Origin: an uncultured Eubacteriales bacterium
GTDB lineage: Bacteria; Bacillota; Clostridia; Oscillospirales; Acutalibacteraceae
Length of the DNA stretch: 34,894 bases
NCBI GenBank assembly: GCA_934525065.1
Contig: CAKSYX010000018.1
Coordinates: forward strand, 1 to 34,894
Direction of reading: 5' to 3'
Shown piece after piece: positions 8,035-15,212 of the stretch. Positions within the stretch are counted from its first letter, which is position 1, and each line of letters opens with the position of its first letter. Below the pieces are notes generated by a model. That model was not told the DNA's origin. It worked only from the letters and a program-made list of their open reading frames with translations, and searched no databases. A program made the translations under genes and the position numbers.

Positions 8035-8050
8035 TTAAGCTGTAACAAGC

Positions 8051-8084
8051 GGGGCGTACCGATCTAACCGGTACGCCCCTTTTT
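8051..8084 (+). terminator. Rho-independent terminator of the secreted protein gene
   Basis: Perfect 11-bp arms GGGGCGTACCG (8051-8061) and CGGTACGCCCC (8069-8079) with a seven-base loop are followed by TTTTTG. Confidence 0.93.
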
Positions 8085-8098
8085 GTTCTTTCGAAGCT

Positions 8099-8413
8099 TT
8101 AGCTATAATTGAACAGGTTGCCCCAAAAACCGCCTCGTGAACCTCTGTGACCGGGGCGCGGCGGCCTTTCCGGAATATCGGCGCAAACGAGGATGGTGTC
8201 GTTACCGATAACTTGAATGTTTTCCCAGCAGATTCTGATGTCGTCGTCTTTTCCGAAAAGCCCGAAGCAGCGCGGTCTGCCCCAGATTATGATTGCGCTC
8301 AGCCTGCCGTCGCAGGTGTTGATTTCAACATCTGAAACAAAACCCACGCGGCAGCCGCTTTTGGCGTTTATCACCTCTTTGTTGCGAAGCTCCGTGATTG
8401 AACAGCACTCCAT
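8099..8413 (-). CDS. YlmC/YmxH family sporulation protein (PRC-barrel)
   Basis: The 104-residue product begins MECCSITELRNKEVINAKSG and continues with a PRC-barrel pattern (RVGFVSDVEINTCDGRLSAIIIWG, then DDDIRICWENIQVIGNDTILV). This is the profile of the YlmC/YmxH proteins of spore formers, small cytosolic proteins of unsettled function. The Cys-Cys near the start and the Pro/Arg/Gly-rich C-terminus (PERPPRPGHRGSRGG) are visible. A GTG at 8422 is part of the AGGTGAT ribosome site, so ATG 8413 is used. It converges with the secreted protein gene. The presence of spoIIE about 1.5 kb away fits a sporulating host. Confidence 0.9.
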   Translation of the reverse strand: MECCSITELRNKEVINAKSGCRVGFVSDVEINTCDGRLSAIIIWGRPRCFGLFGKDDDIRICWENIQVIGNDTILVCADIPERPPRPGHRGSRGGFWGNLFNYS

Positions 8414-8498
8414 TGTTATCACCTCATTTTTATTATATTCACTGTCTTGCCCGCTTTTGACGGGTATTTTTATTCAACGGCTTTCATATTGTTTAGTG

Positions 8499-8510
8499 TA
8501 GGCTGAAGAG
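8499..8510 (+). repeat. Short match to the end of the 23270-23543 element
   Basis: TA plus GGCTGAAGAG (8499-8510) is identical to the outermost twelve bases, TA included, of the element inside the yccF pseudogene. The rest of the element is absent, so this may be a decayed end or chance. Confidence 0.35.
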
Positions 8511-8557
8511 AATGTTTTCCGAACAGATAAGCCAAAAATATTTTAAGGGTGAAAAGA

Positions 8558-8896
8558 ATGAAAATTGAAATTCGAGAAGCTGACCGCCGCGACCTTGAAA
8601 ATGTGCTCTCCTTTGCTTTTGAAAAGCGTCCTCTGAGCGGCAAAAAAATGACGGACAAGTTTGACGAGGTGCTTTTGCAAACGGGTCACAGGCTGCTTCT
8701 TTGCTTCGCAAACGGCGAGCTTTGCGGAATGCTCGGGGTGAGTGTAATTGACGGAATGGGAGAAAAATTCCCTGTTGCTGTTTTTTGCGGAGGAAAGCTG
8801 AAAAAGGAGTTTGAAGGCGAATACCTTTCTTCAATGCTGATTTCAAAGGGGGAGGAAATTGCGAGGGCGCAGGGTTGCAAAAAAATAATTTACTGA
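8558..8896 (+). CDS. Short GNAT-like protein, probably incomplete
   Basis: The 112-residue product starts MKIEIREADRRDLENVLSFAF, the usual entry of a GNAT N-acetyltransferase. It has a central strand pair (LLLCFANGELCGMLGVSV) and a helix LSSMLISKGEEIARAQGCKKIIY like motif A. The acetyl-CoA loop R/Q-x-x-G-x-G/A is not recognisable, and the C-terminal strands found in 140-150-residue family members are missing. It may be degenerate or have another role. ATG 8558 follows AAGGGTG. The GTG at 8549 is within that site. It stands alone between ylmC and a converging gene. Confidence 0.6.
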   Translation: MKIEIREADRRDLENVLSFAFEKRPLSGKKMTDKFDEVLLQTGHRLLLCFANGELCGMLGVSVIDGMGEKFPVAVFCGGKLKKEFEGEYLSSMLISKGEEIARAQGCKKIIY

Positions 8897-8902
8897 CTGC
8901 AT

Positions 8903-8933
8903 AAAAAAGCGGAACCGTTTTTTACGGTTCCGC
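8903..8933 (-). terminator. Terminator of the DUF2238-like gene
   Basis: The arms are GCGGAACCGT (8909-8918) and ACGGTTCCGC (8924-8933). Read on the minus strand the stem is followed by six T residues (8908-8903). Confidence 0.85.
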
Positions 8934-8946
8934 AGAGACTTATAAT

Positions 8947-9717
8947 TCATACCGCCGCTTTTTCGTCTTCCTTTTTCGGCAAAGCAGCGTTCTTTTTCTT
9001 GTGCTTTTCAATGGCGATAAGCACGATGTACAGAACGATTGCCGAACCGATCGTGGTCACTGTTGCGTCAATCATGTCCATCATCGTGTCCCACAGCGGA
9101 AGCTGACCTCCGTCAGTAATTGCTCCGTGGCCGAACACCTTATAGAAAATGTCATCGTCGGCCGGTGCATACCAGTAACCCTGATTGGCTGTGCCATAGA
9201 GGAAATCTCCGAAAAATTCCGTAATCTCCCAAATAGGGATGATCATGAAGGAGAAGCACATTCCGTAGGTTGAGCCGAGGAGAGGAGAATGAGAGTCCTC
9301 CTTGTGCTCTTTTTTCAAAATCGCCTTGTAGATCAGGTAGCCCGCATAAACAGCCGCAATGCCCGAAATGTAGTGGAGAATACGGTCATACTTTGCAACC
9401 TTTGCGTGCAGATCAATGTAGTTTCCGAGGTATGAGCCAAAGAACTCCATGATGTTGATGATGTGCTGAGCACGGTAGGAGAGATTTCCAAAAAGGCTGT
9501 TCTTCGGAAAAATGAAGCGGAAAAACGGAATCGCATAAAGTGCCAGCATATTGATAAGGCACAGCACTCTCTGCCTTTCATCGGTGTGCATGATTGCGGC
9601 ATAGATGAACATGATTCTGATTACCCACCAGGAGATGTACTCGGGAATTGTGATCTCTTTGAAAATATCTGAAAATGTTGATTTGATTCTGTTCTTTAAA
9701 AAGTTCAAAAACTTCAT
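8947..9717 (-). CDS. DUF2238/YjdF-like integral membrane protein
   Basis: The 256-residue protein has about six hydrophobic segments (near 28-45, 50-70, 85-100, 115-133, 150-165 and 215-238) and a charged C-terminus. Conserved polar positions within membranes recall the DUF2238/YjdF family: YDRILHYISG, WEITEFFGDF at 163-172 and LWDTMMDMIDATVTTIG at 208-224. No biochemical function is established for that family as far as I know. The start is uncertain. The frame extends to a TTG at 9792 without a ribosome site, while ATG 9717 has AAAAGGAA immediately next to it, which is closer than usual. It lies downstream of spoIIE on the same strand but 213 bases away. Confidence 0.75.
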   Translation of the reverse strand: MKFLNFLKNRIKSTFSDIFKEITIPEYISWWVIRIMFIYAAIMHTDERQRVLCLINMLALYAIPFFRFIFPKNSLFGNLSYRAQHIINIMEFFGSYLGNYIDLHAKVAKYDRILHYISGIAAVYAGYLIYKAILKKEHKEDSHSPLLGSTYGMCFSFMIIPIWEITEFFGDFLYGTANQGYWYAPADDDIFYKVFGHGAITDGGQLPLWDTMMDMIDATVTTIGSAIVLYIVLIAIEKHKKKNAALPKKEDEKAAV

Positions 9718-9930
9718 TTCCTTTTGGCCGCAGAAATTAACCGAAAGTGTGCGGCCCTTCCTTTCTTTAGAAGTACACACTGTAATATACAACTAAATCG
9801 TCGCTTTGTAAATAAAAGTAATAAACTTGTAATAAAGTGAACACTGATTATTAAGAAATATACGGCCTGTTATGACATTTTAAGTTAAATTACGCAATAA
9901 GACGGCAACTAATGAGCACCTAAGAACGTT

Positions 9931-12234
9931 TTAATTGTTGTCGAGAACCTTGAGAGCAACAACGGTGATATCATCCTCGTTGTCTTTGCTGCTGCGCAGT
10001 TTTGCAAGGGAGGCGATGTGGGAGGCAAGGTCGTTCATTTTGTTGGTGCTCCAGGCAAGCAGCTCATCGTTGATCCAGCCGCAGTCTCCGGCGGTCACTC
10101 CGTCTGAGACCAGCAGAACGATGTCTCCGCTTTGAAGGCGCGTTCTCTTGTGAGCAAAGCAGATGTCACGGATTATTCCTATCGGGAGCGACTGCTCTTC
10201 AACGAGGGCAATTTCATTCCCTCGTCTGACGAAGGATACCGCCGCTCCGGCTTTGTAAAAGTCTGTTTCGCCGCTGTAAATGTTTATGCTGACCCCATCA
10301 ATGGTTGCGATTGACTCATCGGTGGACTTGACCATGAGCGCGCAGTTGACCGTTTTGAGTGCACTTTCAAAGGAGAATGAGCAGGAAAGCAGCTTTTCCA
10401 TCAGTGTGGCCGCCATCGTTCCGTCAACTGCGGCGCGCGAGCCTGTACCCATTCCGTCGCTTATGAGCGCAATTTCGTTGCCGGAAAGGTCGCGCAGCCT
10501 GCCGATGCAGTCGCCGCAGACCTTGTTGTTCCTGAAGGGTTGCTGAGCCGTTCCGACAAGGACACGGTACGATGCCTTTTCTTCAAAGGTGACAACGGAG
10601 CGCAGATCCATAATTGCAATTTCAGGCCTTTCAAAATGTCGCTTCGTTGCCGTTTCAAGAATTAGCTTTGCTTTTTTGAAGTCAAGCTCAAACGCGTTTT
10701 CAAGAACACTGACCTCAACGGTGATCCTTCCGTTCGGGTCAGTGAAAAAGCTCAGCGAATCGGTGTATATCCCGGCGTCGCTCAGGGCGGTTTTCAGTGC
10801 ACGCGAACGGGTGTTGTCAACAACCCTGCTGTTTGATACCTGCTGCGACAGCTCGGAAAGGAAGCCGGCAATTGAGGAAAACTGGTCGCTGATGAGACTC
10901 CTGACCTCCTTGACCTTGGTTTTTGCCGCCAAGGTGTCAACAAATTCGCCGTAGCTTTGCTTTATGCGCGAAACGAGCGCATCCGAACGCGGACAACGCT
11001 TTTCAAGCTCAGTTATTTCACACGTTTTTTCTCTGAGTCCGGCAAGCGAAAGAATATCCGATGCCGTTTCTCCGAAGCGTTCACTCCAGCATTCGGCCTT
11101 AAAGGAACAGCCGAAGCAAATGCTTTGCTGAAGCTTTGCAAAAACGCGGTCAACCTCAGGGTTTATAACATTGTCAAGCTTTGCGCTGACGCTTTTAACG
11201 ATATCCGAAACCTCGTCAACCGTGTCGGCCGCACGTTTGAGGGAAGCGGAAACACGGCGGTTCAGCTCGCAGTCCGGCAAAAGAAAGCTTTTTTCAAGTT
11301 CGCCGTGGGCGGCAAAAAGCAATCTTGATGGAATTGCCGCAAAAATTGCGCAGGCGGCACCGATTTCAAGCAGGCACCAAAAGGATTTTTCCGAAAATCC
11401 GGTGACAAACATCGTCACCGAAGCCGTGACCGCAAAGGATAGCGAAACCGCATACTGCCCGAGTGAAGCGAAAACGCCGCAGGCGAGACTGCCGAGGGCT
11501 AAGGGAGGAAAAAGAGCAGAGCTTTTTCCGGCAACCGAAATGACAGCCGAAATACATACGCCGAAAAGACAGGAAAGTCCTGCACCCTTATAATGAGAAA
11601 CAAAGAGCAAAAACAAAACGGCGATGATATGCGCCGGAGCGATCGGCCCGAGAGAAAATCCGCAGGCGCAGAGAAGCAGTGCCGCAACGCAAAGCCCGAT
11701 TGAAACCGTGTCGCGAACCGGTAGATTTGCAAGGCCGATCCCGGAAACAGGCGTTTTTGAAACACGAAGATAAAGATATGCCGCGCAAAAGGCGGTGAGG
11801 GCTTCGCAAACAGCAAGCAGCATTTCAAGAAGGCCGAAGGAGCCGAAAGCAAGGTTCAAAGCCGAAACGCTCAGGCAGGAGAGAAGGGCCGTCAGCGGAT
11901 AGCTTTTACCCGTGTCCGCATAGGGCAGCTTTTTTTGAAGTATGGTGCGGCAGCAGGCGCAAAGGATGAGCACAGCACTGTATTTAAGTGCGGTTTTCCA
12001 GTCGAAGGCGAAGAAATAGCCGCAAGCTCCGCCGATGAGCGAAGAGAGGCAGTATTCAAACTTGACCGATGACAAAAAAGCGGCGCAGAACGGAGAAATT
12101 CCGCCGAGATTTTTGAGCTGAGAAAGAGAAAAAGAGAGTGCGGCAAAAAGAAATTGGCGCAGCCACGGAGAAAGCTCGTTTTCCTCTGTCAGAATATATT
12201 CCGTAATTTTCTTTTCTTTAACTGCTGTTTTCAT
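9931..12234 (-). CDS. spoIIE: Stage II sporulation protein E (SpoIIE), PP2C-type serine phosphatase
   Basis: The 767-residue protein has an N-terminal block of about ten membrane segments (25-305), a central region (320-560) with Cys pairs CFGCSFKAEC and CP, and a C-terminal PP2C domain. Metal-binding motifs are ALISDGMGTGSRAAVDG (Asp593), LLVSDGVTAGD (Asp711) and SSKDNEDDITVVAL (754-755). In sporulation SpoIIE sits at the asymmetric septum, contacts FtsZ and dephosphorylates SpoIIAA, which frees sigma-F in the forespore. Length is somewhat below the B. subtilis protein (about 827), with the same order of parts. ATG 12234 follows AAAGGACGAG. It diverges from the GH20-like gene. An unusual promoter with a 21-base spacer lies upstream. 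Confidence 0.97.
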   Translation of the reverse strand: MKTAVKEKKITEYILTEENELSPWLRQFLFAALSFSLSQLKNLGGISPFCAAFLSSVKFEYCLSSLIGGACGYFFAFDWKTALKYSAVLILCACCRTILQKKLPYADTGKSYPLTALLSCLSVSALNLAFGSFGLLEMLLAVCEALTAFCAAYLYLRVSKTPVSGIGLANLPVRDTVSIGLCVAALLLCACGFSLGPIAPAHIIAVLFLLFVSHYKGAGLSCLFGVCISAVISVAGKSSALFPPLALGSLACGVFASLGQYAVSLSFAVTASVTMFVTGFSEKSFWCLLEIGAACAIFAAIPSRLLFAAHGELEKSFLLPDCELNRRVSASLKRAADTVDEVSDIVKSVSAKLDNVINPEVDRVFAKLQQSICFGCSFKAECWSERFGETASDILSLAGLREKTCEITELEKRCPRSDALVSRIKQSYGEFVDTLAAKTKVKEVRSLISDQFSSIAGFLSELSQQVSNSRVVDNTRSRALKTALSDAGIYTDSLSFFTDPNGRITVEVSVLENAFELDFKKAKLILETATKRHFERPEIAIMDLRSVVTFEEKASYRVLVGTAQQPFRNNKVCGDCIGRLRDLSGNEIALISDGMGTGSRAAVDGTMAATLMEKLLSCSFSFESALKTVNCALMVKSTDESIATIDGVSINIYSGETDFYKAGAAVSFVRRGNEIALVEEQSLPIGIIRDICFAHKRTRLQSGDIVLLVSDGVTAGDCGWINDELLAWSTNKMNDLASHIASLAKLRSSKDNEDDITVVALKVLDNN

Positions 12235-12267
12235 AACGGCTCGTCCTTTCGCATAAGCTTTTAAGTA

Positions 12268-12300
12268 ATTATATTAAGAAGGAAAAGAAAAAAATGTCAC
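12268..12300 (-). promoter_or_regulatory. Candidate Spo0A-type promoter of spoIIE with 21-base spacer
   Basis: On the minus strand GTGACA (12300-12295) and a perfect TATAAT (12273-12268) are separated by 21 bases, and the ATG follows 33 bases later. B. subtilis spoIIE and spoIIG are known for a 21-22-base spacing that needs Spo0A~P. No perfect TGTCGAA box is visible. GGTCAAA, a 5-of-7 match, lies just upstream. Confidence 0.5.
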
Positions 12301-12324
12301 ACCGTGAGGAATTTAAAAGAGAAT

Positions 12325-12353
12325 TTGACCTTTTGTGTGCGGCGGTGTATAAT
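12325..12353 (+). promoter_or_regulatory. Sigma-A promoter of the GH20-like gene
   Basis: TTGACC (12325-12330), 17 bases and a perfect TATAAT (12348-12353) predict a start near 12360. That falls after the first ATG of the open frame (12294) but before the GTG at 12384, so it decides the start. Confidence 0.7.
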
Positions 12354-12383
12354 CAGCGCATAGAACCGAAAGGGGGCACTGCC

Positions 12384-13823
12384 GTGAAAGCTGACGTTAT
12401 ACCCGAACCGCAAAGCATAAAAATTAAAAGCGAAGAGCCGGCCTTTTCTCTGACGCGCCTTGCAGAGCTTTGCAGTGACGAAGAATGTGAAGGTGTTATG
12501 GCTTATTTTGCGAAATTTTGCGGCGAGCATTTCGGCCTTGAATTTGTGGGAACGGGGAAGGAAGAACTTTCATTTTTCGTCACTCCCGACCTTTCGGAAG
12601 AGAGCTACCGCATTTTTGTCGGTGAAGACAGGGTGAAAATTGAAGGAGGCTCAAAGAAGGGCGCATTTTGGGGCGTTCAGACGCTCCTTTGGCTCCTGTT
12701 TCAAAACGACTGCTCTCTTTGCGCGCTTGAAATTGAAGACTGCCCCCAAAGCAAAAACAGAGGACTCATGCTTGACTGTTCAAGCTGGTTTTTCTCTCCC
12801 GAAGCGGTGAAGCTCATCCTTGATGCAATGGCTTTTCATAAGCTCGACGTTTTTCATTGGAAGCTTTCCGGCAATATGGGCTGGCGTCTGGAGCTTTTTG
12901 AAAATTTTCTGCTTTCTCAGATAGGCAGTGCCCGCGCTTTTACGGGGCTCGGAAAGGAACCGCACAGCGGCTTTTATTTTCAGCAGGACGTGAAAAACAT
13001 TCTTGCTTACGCAAAAGAGCGTTTTATCACCGTTGTTCCCGAGCTTGACTTTCCCGATCATACTGCCGCCGCTGTCTGTGCCTATCCGTCGCTCTCCTGC
13101 CGCGGAGAGGAGACGGCTGTTCCGACTCGCTTCGGCGACACCTCCGGCTGCCTTTGTCTTGGAAAAGAGGAGACGTATGATTTCGTTTTCTCTGTCCTTG
13201 ACGAAACCGCAGAGCTTTTCGGCGGCAGGTATATTCATATCGGCGGAGGACGAAGCAAAAAGTCGCCGAGGGGCACTTGCCCGCACTGCCTTGAAAAAAT
13301 GAAAAAGCTCGGCACAGACGAAAGCGGACTTGTGAAGGACTTTTTTGAAAAGTCGGCCGCTCACCTTGAAAAAAGGGGAGTGAAAGCAATCATTCGCTGC
13401 AACGAGCCCGGTTTTGTTCCAAAAAACGCCGTTGCCGAAGTCACTTCTGCCAAAAAAACAGAAAAGCTTCAGACGATTGACGCTTCCGTTGCTCTTTCCT
13501 TGCCGCACAGTGAGTTTGGCGTCAGGGAGTGCTATGAGCAAAGCCTATCGGTGTTCTCAATAGGCACCGAAGCAGTGCTGAACACGGAATATGCACCGTC
13601 GATGAAAAAGGCAGGTGAGCTGCTTTTCCCGCGTCTCGGGGCTTTTTGCGAAAAGGCTTGGACAAAAAAAGAGAACCGCAGCTTTGAGCGGTTCCTTGAA
13701 AAGCTTGATTCATATTATGCTTATCTTGACCTGTTCGGCCTTTTTGCTTCAAAAAGAAAGGACGCTTTCCCCGGAAGGCTCAAAGGCAAACTCGAAAAAA
13801 TCAAAAACAGATTCGGAAGATAA
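12384..13823 (+). CDS. GH20-fold (beta-N-acetylhexosaminidase-like) protein lacking the catalytic Asp-Glu
   Basis: The 479-residue product has the GH20 plan. An N-terminal alpha/beta domain (VIPEPQSIK to about 110) leads to a TIM barrel that opens KNRGLMLDCSSWFFSPEAV and has the landmark VVPELDFPDHTAAAVCAYP. Active GH20 enzymes carry H-x-G-G-D-E with the catalytic Asp-Glu. Here this is HIGGGR (285-290; Gly-Arg codons at 13248-13253). The substrate-binding HWHLTDDQGWR is HWKLSGNMGWR. The frame is intact, so it looks like a maintained pseudoenzyme. There is no signal peptide. Start: GTG 12384 has AAAGGGGG seven bases before it and lies just after a near-perfect promoter. The frame also runs back to ATG 12294. 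It diverges from spoIIE. Confidence 0.85.
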   Translation: MKADVIPEPQSIKIKSEEPAFSLTRLAELCSDEECEGVMAYFAKFCGEHFGLEFVGTGKEELSFFVTPDLSEESYRIFVGEDRVKIEGGSKKGAFWGVQTLLWLLFQNDCSLCALEIEDCPQSKNRGLMLDCSSWFFSPEAVKLILDAMAFHKLDVFHWKLSGNMGWRLELFENFLLSQIGSARAFTGLGKEPHSGFYFQQDVKNILAYAKERFITVVPELDFPDHTAAAVCAYPSLSCRGEETAVPTRFGDTSGCLCLGKEETYDFVFSVLDETAELFGGRYIHIGGGRSKKSPRGTCPHCLEKMKKLGTDESGLVKDFFEKSAAHLEKRGVKAIIRCNEPGFVPKNAVAEVTSAKKTEKLQTIDASVALSLPHSEFGVRECYEQSLSVFSIGTEAVLNTEYAPSMKKAGELLFPRLGAFCEKAWTKKENRSFERFLEKLDSYYAYLDLFGLFASKRKDAFPGRLKGKLEKIKNRFGR

Positions 13824-13828
13824 TTTAA

Positions 13829-13860
13829 GAGCCGCCGCAGAAAATGCGGCGGCTCTCCTT
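13829..13860 (+). terminator. Terminator-like hairpin after the GH20-like gene
   Basis: Perfect 11-bp arms GAGCCGCCGCA (13829-13839) and TGCGGCGGCTC (13845-13855) with a five-base loop are followed by TCCTTATCTT, a weak T tract. Confidence 0.65.
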
Positions 13861-13871
13861 ATCTTATCAAG

Positions 13872-13903
13872 AAAAACGGCTGTCCCGAAGTTCAAAACAG
13901 CCG
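13872..13903 (-). terminator. Terminator of the murF-ddl operon
   Basis: On the minus strand CGGCTGT (13903-13897), a 13-base loop and ACAGCCG (13883-13877) are followed by TTTTTC. Confidence 0.8.
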
Positions 13904-13909
13904 CAGTTT

Positions 13910-15184
13910 TTACATTTTTGCGCTCTTTGCGCCCTTTGCTCCGCCGCCGAGGGAAACGCCCTCAAGAACGTTGGATTCAAACGCATAGGTGATTCCCTCC
14001 TGCTCACGTTCACGCTTGAGCGCAAGGGAAATCATTTTGTCAAGCAGTTTTGTATAAGACACGCCTATCGGCTCCCAAAGGTAGAACGAAAGCGAACCGG
14101 GAATTGTGTTTATCTCGTTGAGAAAAATTTCGCCGCTTTTGGTGTCCATCATGAAGTCGATTCTTGAAACACCGCTGCAGCCGAGACATTTGAAGGCGTC
14201 CACTGCGTACTTCTGAATGGTTGCCTTCTGTTCGTCTGTGATGTCTGCGGGAATCTTTCTTTTGAGCGAGGCCATGCCGCTTTTGCTGCCTCCGGTCTTT
14301 GCGCCGCTGAATTTTCCGCCGAGCTTGCCGCCCGTTTTTCCTCCGAGTTTGCCGCCCTTTGCGCCGCCGGAGGAACCGTTGCCGAGATACTTGTCTGCAA
14401 ACGAAAGGATTTCATCGCTGTTGACCGGCTCTTCGCATTCGGAGGGCTCTGCGTGCTCATAATCGCCGCAGACAGAGCAGTTGATTTCCTTGAGGTTCTG
14501 AACCGCGCGTTCAACAAGAACCTTGTCTGCATAGCAGAACGCCATGTCAAGCGATTCATAAAGCTTTTCGCGGTTGTCTGCCTTTGAAATTCCGATTGAG
14601 GAGCCGAGGTTGACCGGCTTGACAATTACGGGAAAGCCGATTCTCTTTTCGATTGCGTCAACCACCTCATCGTTTCCGCGGTCATATTCCTTTGCGTTGA
14701 AGCAAAGGCAGTCAAGAACGGGAATATTGTTGTCCTTGAGTACGGTTTTCATGACGTATTTATCCATGCCCACCGCAGAAGAAACAACATCGCAGCCGAC
14801 ATACGGAATGTCAAGCATCGTGAGGAAGCCCTGAAGAGTGCCGTCCTCAACGTTTGTTCCGTGAACGATTGGGAAGGCCACGTCAAGGTAATCAACGTAT
14901 GACGAACCGAAGCGCTTTGCCGGGTAGCGTATAAGCTTGACAAGGCCGCCGTCATTGACAAGGATGACGCGGGTGCTGTCCTTCAAAAGCTGCGGAATAT
15001 TGCGGTAGTTTTCAATTTCGCCAACCGACGGGCCGACGTAGAACTCGTTGTTTTTCGTGATGTATATGGGGATAACGTCATATTTTTCGGTGTCCATTGA
15101 ACCGATTGCCTGAATTGCGGAGATTATTGAAATTTCATGTTCAACGCTTTTTCCGCCGAACATTACTCCAACCTTGATTTTCAT
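13910..15184 (-). CDS. ddl: D-alanine--D-alanine ligase (Ddl) with a Gly/Lys-rich insertion
   Basis: The 424-residue ATP-grasp ligase joins two D-alanines for peptidoglycan precursors. Motifs are VMFGGKSVEHEISI at 7-20, FPIVHGTNVEDGTLQG at 104-119, VIVKPVNLGSSIGISK at 186-201, VLVERAV and the metal site RIDFMMD with LNEINTIPGS at 355-363. The segment SFYLWEPIGVSYTKLLDKMI after it differs from the usual T-S-H-S-x-x-P. Between ILSFADKYLG and KRKIPADI, where the omega loop closes over the active site, there is an insertion (about 268-306) of Gly, Lys, Ser and Ala repeats such as GGKLGGKTGGKLGGK. The C-terminus also ends GGGAKGAKSAKM. The length exceeds the usual 310-370 for this reason. GAGGTGAG lies before the ATG. 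It is the last gene of the operon, 28 bases after murF. Confidence 0.93.
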   Translation of the reverse strand: MKIKVGVMFGGKSVEHEISIISAIQAIGSMDTEKYDVIPIYITKNNEFYVGPSVGEIENYRNIPQLLKDSTRVILVNDGGLVKLIRYPAKRFGSSYVDYLDVAFPIVHGTNVEDGTLQGFLTMLDIPYVGCDVVSSAVGMDKYVMKTVLKDNNIPVLDCLCFNAKEYDRGNDEVVDAIEKRIGFPVIVKPVNLGSSIGISKADNREKLYESLDMAFCYADKVLVERAVQNLKEINCSVCGDYEHAEPSECEEPVNSDEILSFADKYLGNGSSGGAKGGKLGGKTGGKLGGKFSGAKTGGSKSGMASLKRKIPADITDEQKATIQKYAVDAFKCLGCSGVSRIDFMMDTKSGEIFLNEINTIPGSLSFYLWEPIGVSYTKLLDKMISLALKREREQEGITYAFESNVLEGVSLGGGAKGAKSAKM

Positions 15185-15212
15185 TTATATCTCACCTCGT
15201 TACTGCCGTTTA

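Noticed and set aside
12294..12383. ATG start of the long frame for the GH20-like protein at 12294
   Set aside because: A near-perfect promoter (12325-12353) lies inside this stretch, and GTG 12384 with AAAGGGGG starts exactly where family similarity begins.
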